64,000 bases of DNA, taken from Powellomyces hirtus. Its lineage: Eukaryota; Chytridiomycota; Chytridiomycetes; Spizellomycetales; Powellomycetaceae. This document shows, one piece after another, positions 56,622 to 64,000 of the stretch (positions are counted from its first letter, which is position 1; every line of letters begins with the position of its first letter). The notes under the pieces are model-generated. The model was not told the DNA's origin. It searched no databases and was given only the letters and a program-made list of their open reading frames with translations. The position numbers and the translations under genes are program-made. The stretch covers positions 766,417-830,416 of the forward strand of contig JAHLKG010000012.1 of NCBI GenBank assembly GCA_025526995.1, read 5' to 3'.

Positions 56622-59600
56622 CATATCAAGGACATGGACTGATCATCCGGGACGTACTTTTCGTTCCATCCTTTCGCCACAACCTACTCTCTGAGCCTAC
56701 TTTGTCAAAGCGGGGAATCAATCTTTCCTTCAAGCGTACCCATTGTTCTATGGACCTACCAGACGGAATTTCTCTTACCATCCCCCGCACACCATCCGGT
56801 CAATTGCCCTTCACCTGCAAACTTAGAACGGCTGCACCGGCCTCCAGCTTGGCACTGGCTACTGGGGCTCCCACTATCCTCTCTTTGGGAGACTATCTCC
56901 TTTGGCATGCTCGACTTGGTCATCCTTCCTACAACCGCTTTAAAGAGCTGGCCACCGCTTTACCTCTTGCCTTCACTTTACCGCCTTCAGACGCCATCCC
57001 TCTTTGTGCTGAATGTGCTGTCGGCAAGGGCCATAGAGTGGCCAAACCCAAAGTCAACCCCACCATCTATCCTGACGATTCCGGCCTGATCCACGTTGAT
57101 CTCTTTGGCCCGGTTTCAACTCCTTCTCTGTCAGGAGCTATCTATTGTCTGGTTATTCTTGACCAAGACACACGTTATTCCAAGAGATACTTCTTAAAGG
57201 ACAAGTCGGCCCATACTGTTCATACCTGCCTATTGGATTATGCTGCCCTCTACAAGACCCAACGTGGCTACCCTATTAAACAAGCCCACACGGATCAAGG
57301 CTCTGAATTCCTCAACGATATAATTCAGGGTTGGAGTGCTTCCCAAGGCATCATCTGGAACACCACGGCTGCTTATTCTTCCTTCCAAAATCCGGTTGAA
57401 CGTACTCATCGTACCCTTGCGGACATGGGACGTACACTGCTCCATGCAGCTCATTTCACTCTGGATTTTTGGGCTGAAGCTTGGAATACCGCAAACTATC
57501 TACGTAACCGTCTACCGGCCCGTGGATATACCAAAACACCCTTTGAAGCTTGGACCGGCATCAAACCTAAGCTGGACCACCTCAAACTCATTGGGTGCAC
57601 TGCCTATGTAACACCGGTTCCTATGAAGAACAAACTCCTTCCACGTTCATGGACTGGCGTTCTTGTTGGCTATGGCCTTTCCTCACCTACCTATCGTATT
57701 TGGAATCCGGCCACCTCTTCCATTGTGGAAACCCGCGACGTCCGCTTTGATGAATCTAAACTATTCTGGGACGCCACTCTTTCCTTGGATCAACTCCAAG
57801 ACTTCACAGTGGCCGACCTTCCCATTGACAATCCCACTGGAAATGACCTCCCCACGTCTGGCTCTGCCGGCAGCTCTTCTGACGAATCTTCCTTATCTGA
57901 GGACGAGTATGAAGTGGAGAAGATCATGCAACATCGCCACCGTCGTGGCAAGCTCCAGTTCTACATCAAATGGAAAGGTTACCCGTCTTCTGACAACACT
58001 TGGGAAGATAAAGATCGGCTTGATCATTGTCACGAACTTCTCAATCAATATCTTGAGGACAATGACTTGGGCAACTCATCACGCACCCGACGCACCCATG
58101 CCTTCCAGACATCTACTGCTACGTCTGAAGCCACTCCTGTGCCTTGCGATTACGATGTACCCAATACTCTCAAGCAGGCCCTTGCTTCTCCCCACCGTGT
58201 CTCCTGGGAAGCCGCCATGCAAACCGAACTTGACTCCCTGACCATTAACAACACCTGGTCAGTTGTTGACCGTCCAGCACCTCCCACCAACGTTGTGGAT
58301 TCCCGCTGGGTCTTTGCACTCAAACGCAATGTGGACGGTACTATCAACAAATTCAAAGCTCGCCTTGTAGCTAAGGGTTTTACCCAACGCCATGGCCTGG
58401 ACTACCAAGACACTTATGCTCCTGTTGTGGGCTGGCCGGCTCTGCGCCTCTTTCTTGCCTTATGTGCGCAGATGGGCCTAGACGCTCATCAACTGGATGT
58501 AGTCACTGCCTATCTCAATGGGCTTATCGACTTTATCATCTACATGGAACTTCCACCCGGCCCATTACGTTCTGCACACAAAGTGGCCTTACTCAACCGA
58601 AGTCTCTATGGTCTCAAGCAAGCCGGTAAACTCTGGAACGATGACATCGATAGTTTCCTTACTACTGAACTTGGCTTTATGCCTTGTACCGGCGAACTTT
58701 GCCTCTACCACAAGCTGGTGGATGGACATCCTATCTTCCTCGTCTTATATGTGGACGATATCATTGTGGCTGCTCCCCGCACTCAGCCTAACCTCCTCAC
58801 GGATCTCAAGGCCAGTCTCTGCACCAAATATAAGATGACTGATGCGGGCAGGCTTTCATACATCTTGGGAATCCGGGTTACTTGGCATCTTGACAGTTCT
58901 ATCTCTTTGGATCAAGAACGTTACATCAAGGACTCCCTCACCCAATTTAACATGGCGGATTGCAATCCTTCTCTCCTGCCCATGGATCCCAACTTACGTT
59001 TATATGACACTGACAATACTGGCCCTCCTATTGATGTCAAATTTTACCAGACTGCTATCGGCACTTTACTCTACGCTTCTGTCTGTACCCGCCCTGACAT
59101 TGCTGCTTCTGTGGGCCTCCTAGCACGTCACATCTCCTGTCCACGCAAAGCTCATTGGACAGCGGTTCAACGTATCCTCAAGTATCTTTGGGACACTTCA
59201 CGTCTTGCTCTGACATACAAGGCATCCGATACTACAGCTCTCCATTGCTATACGGATGCTGATTGGGCTTCTGATCCCAATACCCGCCATTCCACTTCCG
59301 GCTACTGTTTTCTCTTATCAGGAGCCGTCATCCATTGGCGATCTACCAAGCAGACCTGCATTGCTCTCTCTTCTACTGAGTCTGAGTACATAGCTGCTGC
59401 TACTGCTGGGCAAGAAACTCTCTGGTTCTCACGTCTCATGGCCCAAATCCGTCCAGACCTTCCCAAGGCTCCAACTATTGTCCATATGGACAGTGCTAGT
59501 GCACGTCTATTGGCTCACCGGGATACAAATTCCAGACGCACCAAACACATTGACATACGCTACCACGCCATTCGGGACTGGATTCATCAGGAAGAACTTA

Positions 59601-59719
59601 TCCTACAACCAATTGCCGGCACAGACAACTTGGCTGACGTCTTCACTAAAGCCATTGGCAATCCACGATTCACGGCTTTTCGGGATCAACTTGGACTATC
59701 TTTATTGTCTATCGCATGA
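56444..59719 (+). CDS. Copia-element Pol with protease, integrase, chromodomain, reverse transcriptase and RNase H
   Basis: Open in the -1 frame relative to gag from just after TAA at 56441-56443, so expression needs frameshifting; no classical slippery heptamer is obvious in the 178-nt overlap. Protease motif WVVDYGASDHM (Tyr where Ser/Thr is usual). Zinc-binding pre-integrase: LLWHARLGHP and CAECAVGKGH. Integrase catalytic residues: HVDLFGPV, AHTDQGSEF, NPVERTHRT. Chromodomain at about 57905-58068: YEVEKIMQHRHRRGKLQF, IKWKGYPSSDNTWE, with all three aromatic cage residues. Reverse transcriptase: WVFALKRNVDGTINKFKARL, QLDVVTAYLNG, LYVDDIIVAA. RNase H: YTDADWASDP, LSSTESEYIAAA, KHIDIRYHAIRD. 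Ends at 59719. No internal stop. The chromodomain between integrase and reverse transcriptase is not part of the usual copia plan. Confidence 0.93.
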   Translation, partial: CKAFRAASNGKLKWVVDYGASDHMCYQESAFLHLKPITHTVEVANGVIVDAIGLGDISVTYQGHGLIIRDVLFVPSFRHNLLSEPTLSKRGINLSFKRTHCSMDLPDGISLTIPRTPSGQLPFTCKLRTAAPASSLALATGAPTILSLGDYLLWHARLGHPSYNRFKELATALPLAFTLPPSDAIPLCAECAVGKGHRVAKPKVNPTIYPDDSGLIHVDLFGPVSTPSLSGAIYCLVILDQDTRYSKRYFLKDKSAHTVHTCLLDYAALYKTQRGYPIKQAHTDQGSEFLNDIIQGWSASQGIIWNTTAAYSSFQNPVERTHRTLADMGRTLLHAAHFTLDFWAEAWNTANYLRNRLPARGYTKTPFEAWTGIKPKLDHLKLIGCTAYVTPVPMKNKLLPRSWTGVLVGYGLSSPTYRIWNPATSSIVETRDVRFDESKLFWDATLSLDQLQDFTVADLPIDNPTGNDLPTSGSAGSSSDESSLSEDEYEVEKIMQHRHRRGKLQFYIKWKGYPSSDNTWEDKDRLDHCHELLNQYLEDNDLGNSSRTRRTHAFQTSTATSEATPVPCDYDVPNTLKQALASPHRVSWEAAMQTELDSLTINNTWSVVDRPAPPTNVVDSRWVFALKRNVDGTINKFKARLVAKGFTQRHGLDYQDTYAPVVGWPALRLFLALCAQMGLDAHQLDVVTAYLNGLIDFIIYMELPPGPLRSAHKVALLNRSLYGLKQAGKLWNDDIDSFLTTELGFMPCTGELCLYHKLVDGHPIFLVLYVDDIIVAAPRTQPNLLTDLKASLCTKYKMTDAGRLSYILGIRVTWHLDSSISLDQERYIKDSLTQFNMADCNPSLLPMDPNLRLYDTDNTGPPIDVKFYQTAIGTLLYASVCTRPDIAASVGLLARHISCPRKAHWTAVQRILKYLWDTSRLALTYKASDTTALHCYTDADWASDPNTRHSTSGYCFLLSGAVIHWRSTKQTCIALSSTESEYIAAATAGQETLWFSRLMAQIRPDLPKAPTIVHMDSASARLLAHRDTNSRRTKHIDIRYHAIRDWIHQEELILQPIAGTDNLADVFTKAIGNPRFTAFRDQLGLSLLSIA

Positions 59720-59737
59720 CTATATGGCAGTACCTAT

Positions 59738-60640
59738 CTATCTGGGCCTTCCATAACGCTCAATCGCCCTGCCAGTCGTCCCAGGCATCCCTATGACCCC
59801 CATGAATCTATCACCACCTTTACTGTTCACCGGTTCCGTTCCATGGATGTTCTTAGACGAAAAAGACCAGAGAACCCTATGCCTAAGTTGCACCTTCAGT
59901 GCATACTCCGGGTATCGGAATATCCAATCCCCAATCGTTCCTTCATCTTCGACACAGTATCCTATCGTCCAGGGTTGCATATCCCTATTGGTATGATCGG
60001 AAATCTCGAAGTTCTTGGCCAGGAACAAAGGGAAAGTCGGCATGTAGATGTTCAGTGTCTGCGTCAAGCCTTCCCACTGCTCCGGATGATGAACTCTTCC
60101 CAATGTCATCACCCTCTGAGCTACCCTTTTTCCTTCTCTCTTTCGGATCTCTGCTTCATTGTCGGGAGCACGGTACTGGATCTTAAGACTATACTCCGAT
60201 GTGGCCTGTGCCGCAAAATTGAGTGTGTCTCCACTCCTAGCCCCGATCCCAACCATGAGGCCTTTCATGATCTTGCCCTTTCCTCTGGGCATCGGTCTGT
60301 AGCTTTCAGATGCTGCTTTAGCGTCTGCCAGCTGAGCTGCAGCAACTTCCATCGTACCGGCATCGGAACTGGCTACCAACACGGTTTCTTCTGTCTCTTC
60401 ATCCTTGACAATCACCGTTTCGTTATCAGCCAGCACCAGGACCAGAGTTTCCGATTCAGCATTCTTCTTCCTAATCAGAACTCGACTTGTGCGTCCCGTT
60501 TCGATCCGTTTTGTTTCTTCACGTCCGAGGGTCTCCATCTGCTTCTTGACCCCGCCTCGTTTCTTGAAACCGTTGGGCTTGGACATCTTGACTTGGCCGA
60601 TTTTCTGATTTTCCATTTTCGACTTGGGATGGACTTCCAA
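59738..60640 (-). CDS. Antisense ORF in the copia element, 2-oxoglutarate/Fe(II) dioxygenase-like
   Basis: 300 codons on the minus strand between pol and the 3' LTR, from ATG 60638-60640. The N-terminal 50 residues are strongly basic (FKKRGGVKKQ; RKK), as in a nuclear or DNA-binding tail. The C-terminal half reads SDHTNRDMQPWTIGYCV, then GDWIFRYPEYALKVQLRHRV, then NIHGTEPVNSKGGDRFMGVI. This follows the double-stranded beta-helix pattern of 2OG/Fe(II) dioxygenases: HxD (here H-T-N), a Gly/aromatic strand, distal His before a Gly-x-x-Pro-Val turn, and Arg for 2OG. The closest pattern I know is the TET/JBP-like proteins found near fungal transposons. The overlapping plus-strand frame is rich in Ser/Phe/His as expected of an antisense shadow. 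Asn at the metal position may mean loss of activity. Family by motif only. Confidence 0.6.
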   Translation of the reverse strand: MEVHPKSKMENQKIGQVKMSKPNGFKKRGGVKKQMETLGREETKRIETGRTSRVLIRKKNAESETLVLVLADNETVIVKDEETEETVLVASSDAGTMEVAAAQLADAKAASESYRPMPRGKGKIMKGLMVGIGARSGDTLNFAAQATSEYSLKIQYRAPDNEAEIRKREGKRVAQRVMTLGRVHHPEQWEGLTQTLNIYMPTFPLFLAKNFEISDHTNRDMQPWTIGYCVEDEGTIGDWIFRYPEYALKVQLRHRVLWSFSSKNIHGTEPVNSKGGDRFMGVIGMPGTTGRAIERYGRPR

Positions 60641-60959
60641 TTTCCTCAGGACTCTTTTGGAGGGGGCGGCAGTGCCCCTTCCTCCTTTTATATCCGGGAA
60701 TCATTCTTCCATCACCTTCTATCGGCTTCCGTCACACAGTTCCATTTTTATTTCGACAAAAGACTTAGTGAAGGTGGTCTCCTCCTGTTACAAGCTCTGG
60801 ATCCAGATGCGATTTCAACTGCATCTCCCACTAGTTCCGCTCCCCACTTGACACCCGGAACTGGATCTGGTTTTCCATTGCAACAGGACGTGGGATTAAA
60901 GGACAAGTCCCCGACACCCCTGCTACCTTCAGAATTCCGAAAAATTCATCGGGCCCCTC

Positions 60960-61040
60960 AATTACAGCTAGCGGGAATTGAACCTGCGGTTCCATGCCTG
61001 CGTCCCTGCGTCAACCCAGTGCACTAAGTCTCAACCATCC
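60960..61040 (-). ncRNA. tRNA-like sequence with RNA polymerase III A and B boxes
   Basis: On the minus strand TGGTTGAGACTTAGTG (A-box-like) is followed about 35 nt later by GGTTCAATTCC (B box/T-loop). A partial T-stem forms (4 of 5 pairs), but I cannot pair an acceptor stem, so it is not a functional tRNA by eye. It could be a tRNA relic, a SINE-like head or a promoter upstream of the antisense ORF. Confidence 0.4.
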
Positions 61041-61096
61041 CGAAAACAAATTTCGTCTTGACCTTCGGAAGTTCCAATTACCTTTTCCCTTTGCTC

Positions 61097-61109
61097 CTTG
61101 GAGGGGGCG
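61097..61109 (+). other. Polypurine tract of the copia element
   Basis: TTGGAGGGGGCG lies directly before the 3' LTR start TGTTGGGATA, the usual place for plus-strand priming. Confidence 0.7.
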
Positions 61110-61611
61110 TGTTGGGATACCAAGGAGCTCCGGCGGGTCACTCAGAAGCCTTTATTCCTTTGCTTCTATTCTTCTACTTTGGACACTATCGTACTGTGCC
61201 ATCCACGATTCTTTGGACGGTACATGGCTATTTTCATCACTCTGCTACCTACGAACTGTGCCACCTACACGTCTTAAGTGGCACACGGTTCCATGATTAA
61301 TCCTCTACCACCACGCGTCTTTGGTGGCACGGTCCCCACTTGGTTCCCATTGTTCTCTTGCATTGTGACATTAGGCCCCTTACGTTCCTTTCATTTGCAC
61401 GGCTCCTTCATTTCCATTGTTCAAGAGCCGCTGCTGTCTTCACCCATTTTACTCTTAAGCCCGGGGGCTCTTTACTCCCGCCCCTTGCTCTGAGAGAGAT
61501 TTATGAAAGACTTGTTATACTATCGGCAATACACTACCTTTTGCTCTTTGCTACTTGCACCTTTAAGCTTGGCCGTCTAAGCGATTACCCTCCAGCGCAC
61601 CGACTTGCAAC
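61110..61611 (+). repeat. 3' LTR of the copia element
   Basis: 502 bp, same ends and length as the 5' LTR, followed by the right target duplication TTTCAA at 61612-61617 and resumption of the gypsy reverse transcriptase. Confidence 0.93.
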
Positions 61612-63757
61612 TTTCAACGGCTCATGAACCAAGTGCTAGGCGATCTCTACGACATCTGCGTCATCTGTTACCTCGACGACATCCTTATCTTCTCGCCCGA
61701 TCCCTCTACACATTGACAACACGTAGCTGAAGTCCTTCAGCGATTACAAGACCATTCGCTCTATGTTAACGCTGCCAAATGTCAATGGGGCCAAAAGGAA
61801 ATTAAATTCTGCGGCCACCTCTTCAGTGTCAATGGCATGCGGATTGCGGACAGCAAGGTCGCAGCCGTTCGGGATTGGCCAACCCCGCGAACCACAAGAC
61901 ATATCCGACAATTCCTTGGGTTGACAAACTACTTTCTTGACTACATCAAACGGTATGCTGAAATCGCTGCGCCACTATCAGCTTTGCAAGGCATCAAAAG
62001 CGCTTTCGAATGGACGGCCAAGGAGCAAAAAGCCTTTGATGCTCTCAAGAATGCTATCACAAGCGCTCCAGTCCTAGCGACATTCAACCCCGATCATCCA
62101 ATCTATGTTCATACAGATTCATCTGGCTTTGCCATCTTGGGATGGCTAGGACAAACGGCCAATGGAGATTCTCTCCCTATGCCTTTACCGATCCATCGAG
62201 TACGAGCTATGGAGCAACTACCCAAGCTTCGTCCGATCCTTTTCTTTTCGCGCAAGATGAATGGAGCTGAAACCCGATATCCGGTACACGAGCAAGAACT
62301 ACTAGCCCTCGTGAAGTTTCTAAAGACAAACCGGTTCTACCTTATTAATCGGCCCTTCATCGCTCTCGTCGATCACCGATCACTTGTGCATCTGCAAACA
62401 CAACCACACCTGAGTAAACGCCAAGCAGGATGGGTGGAAACCTTACAAGAGTTCGACTTCTCATTTCAATATCTTCCCGGCCGATTCAATACAATCGCCG
62501 ATTTACTTTCGTGAAATCCCACATACGCACCACGATGCATTGAGTGTCAGAAACGATTGATGGTTACAGCATACATGAATACCAACGAGCATCCGTTCCC
62601 GACTACATTCGGATTCAAACGATGGAAACATGAGTTGCTCCAAGATGAATACGCGCTCCACATTACCCAAATGCTCGAAAAACTGGAGCACGAGCGGCCC
62701 GGTCGTTATCGCAGATTCGCCATACGATCCGATGGAATCATCACATACGAGGACGAACGACTTTACGTTCCTTATACGATAAGGCCACATGTTCTCCGAG
62801 AGTTCCACGATGAGCTTCCTAATGGCGGACATCAAGGGCCATTAGTCACTTATGCTAAGATGTTGCGTCGATACTTCTGGCCCAAGATGCAGCAAGACAT
62901 TCGCTCTTTTGTCCGCACCTGCGCCAAATGCCGCTCATTTTCGCGCCCACCACGTAATGGTCTCTTAAGGCCACTTCCCATACCATCGACGGTCAATCAC
63001 ACTCATGGGTTCGATCTTTTCGAGTTACCGCGACCTTGAGGAAGTCCCGAGCGTCCGTTTATCATATGCATTGTTGACTATTTATCAAGCCGAACGCACC
63101 TCGTCCCTGCGGAAAGCACTCTCTCAACAAACGAGTTAATGACCCTCATCTTAAGCCAAGTTTGGAAGCATACTGGCATACCTCTCCTCATCATATCAGA
63201 CCAAGAACCCAGGTTATTAGCAGACCTCTTCTCCGCCTTTTCCAAGTTAACTGGCGTCAAACACGAGTTCGCTACGGCGCGACATCAACAAACTGACGGC
63301 CGAGTAGAAAGAATGATCCAAGTTGCCAAATTTGTCACCCGCAAATACCTTGATTATAGTGGATCCAATTGGCGTGAATTCCTACCATTGGTCGAGTTCT
63401 GCCTCAATTCTATGCCTCGACGCCATCTCAATGGCCTCGCCCCCTTCGAAATTGAACTCAATCGAATGCCACGACCCCCAGGCTGGAACACTAATCCAGA
63501 ACAACTCGCCCAAATGACACCGCCAAATTGAGCTCTTATCTGTCTATACCAAGAACGAGCCGCGGACATCAATTTTACGGTCCAGCAAGCACTTCGTGAC
63601 GAACAAGATTGCTACGAGCAATACTTCAATCAAGGACGCACCCCCATAGCGTTCGAAGTAGGCAATCTTGTCGACCTCAATCGCGAACAACTGGCAATCA
63701 ACTTTGACCAAGTTAAACCCACCAATCTCACCCCCAAGTGGATCGGACCATTCACAA
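61612..63757 (+). pseudogene. Gypsy pol, second half: reverse transcriptase end, RNase H, integrase
   Basis: Continues the interrupted frame: RLMNQVLGDLYDICVICYLDD (catalytic YLDD), then TGA at 61714. Thumb and RNase H follow (CGHLFSVNGMRI; RQFLGLTNYFLDYI; VHTDSSGFAILGWLGQ; YPVHEQELLALV; FQYLPGRFNTIADLLS) up to TGA at 62512, where LSR is expected. The integrase has its zinc-binding HHCC (HDELPNGGHQG, CAKCRSF), TGA at 63037, and catalytic IVDYLS, IISDQEP and DGRVERMIQ, then TGA at 63529. The sequence ends at KWIGPFT next to telomere repeats. All other codons remain in one frame, so decay is by point mutation rather than indels. Confidence 0.88.
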
Positions 63758-64000
63758 GGGTTAGGGTTAGGGTTAGGGTTAGGGTTAGGGTTAGGGTTAG
63801 GGTTAGGGTTAGGGTTAGGGTTAGGGTTAGGGTTAGGGTTAGGGTTAGGGTTAGGGTTAGGGTTAGGGTTAGGGTTAGGGTTAGGGTTAGGGTTAGGGTT
63901 AGGGTTAGGGTTAGGGTTAGGGTTAGGGTTAGGGTTAGGGTTAGGGTTAGGGTTAGGGTTAGGGTTAGGGTTAGGGTTAGGGTTAGGGTTAGGGTTAGGG
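63758..64000 (+). repeat. Terminal telomere repeat (TTAGGG)n
   Basis: About 40 perfect TTAGGG units running to the end of the window with the G-rich strand 5' to 3' outward, as expected for the right end of a chromosome. It joins gypsy integrase sequence at ...CCATTCACAA/GGGTTAGGG. Confidence 0.97.

Larger units (their letters stand above)
54186..61611 (+). mobile_element. Copia-order LTR retrotransposon with chromodomain and antisense ORF
   Basis: A 7,426-bp element: 502-bp LTRs, primer-binding site, gag, then protease, integrase, chromodomain, reverse transcriptase and RNase H, followed by about 1.4 kb with an antisense ORF, a polypurine tract and the 3' LTR. Integrase before reverse transcriptase defines the Ty1/copia order. 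Gag and pol are long and uninterrupted. With near-identical LTRs this indicates a recent insertion, in contrast to the decayed host gypsy element. Confidence 0.95.
51186..63757 (+). mobile_element. Ty3/gypsy LTR retrotransposon, decayed, interrupted and truncated by the telomere
   Basis: The element has a 5' LTR (51186-51582), a primer-binding site, gag with a zinc knuckle, then protease, reverse transcriptase, RNase H and integrase in gypsy order. It is split at 54185/61612 by a copia-order element and ends abruptly at about 63757, where telomere repeats start. The integrase C-terminus (after KWIGPF) and 3' LTR are lost. Five in-frame TGA stops break the coding regions, at 52138, 61714, 62512, 63037 and 63529. 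It cannot move on its own. Confidence 0.9.

Noticed and set aside
59843..61027. 394-codon plus-strand frame overlapping the antisense ORF
   Set aside because: Its Ser/Phe/His/Leu-rich composition is what an antisense shadow of a Lys/Glu/Arg-rich protein gives, and it shows no motif, whereas the minus-strand frame does.
60960..61040. A functional tRNA gene
   Set aside because: The A and B boxes are present but an acceptor stem and a convincing anticodon arm could not be formed.
51661..63535. Reassignment of UGA to a sense codon in this organism
   Set aside because: Several host genes end at TGA in the expected place (for example the GH3 beta-glucosidase at 42163-42165), and at 62512 the gypsy family expects Arg rather than Trp, so mutation is simpler.
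1..64000. CRISPR arrays, bacterial operons, riboswitches, rRNA genes
   Set aside because: No regularly spaced repeat-spacer pattern or rRNA-like sequence; the sequence is eukaryotic, with introns and a telomere.

Overview
The window is the right-hand end of a fungal chromosome. It finishes in about 243 bp of (TTAGGG)n with the G-rich strand running outward. Genes carry many short GT-AG introns (about 55-100 bp). The gene set is typical of fungi: RAVE subunit Rav1, Cho2 methyltransferase, an HP1 with chromo and chromoshadow domains, hybrid histidine kinase, GH3 and GH16 secreted enzymes. A two-helix sensor with a HAMP-like membrane-proximal segment points to an early-diverging, chytrid-like fungus; that placement is inference.

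Region 1 (1-28444) is ordinary gene-dense chromosome. In order it holds a rav1/DMXL homologue (+), an unidentified 547-residue protein (-), cho2 (-) divergent from a PQ-loop transporter (+), proteasomal ATPase rpt2 (-), an unidentified polyQ protein (+), HP1 (-), and a divergently placed candidate Whi5/Nrm1-like G1/S regulator (+).

Region 2 (28445-49400) is looser. It holds a decayed carotenoid-oxygenase-type gene (-), a very large tandem hybrid histidine kinase (+) with several micro-exons of 6-11 nt, a secreted GH3 beta-glucosidase (+), a secreted GH16 glucanase (+), an orphan sensor-like membrane protein (+) and a bacterial-type UPF0060/YnfA membrane protein (-). Short telomere-like motifs lie at five internal sites.

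Region 3 (49637-64000) is subtelomeric retroelement sequence. LTR fragments in both orientations precede a Ty3/gypsy element that starts at 51186, is riddled with TGA stops and is cut off by the telomere. A much younger copia-order LTR retrotransposon (54186-61611, 502-bp LTRs with two differences noticed) is inserted inside the gypsy reverse transcriptase gene with a TTTCAA target duplication. This copia element is unusual in two ways: a chromodomain sits between its integrase and reverse transcriptase, and an antisense ORF of 300 residues between pol and the 3' LTR has the sequence pattern of a 2-oxoglutarate/Fe(II) dioxygenase of the kind related to fungal TET/JBP proteins. These two features are the most interesting content of the window.
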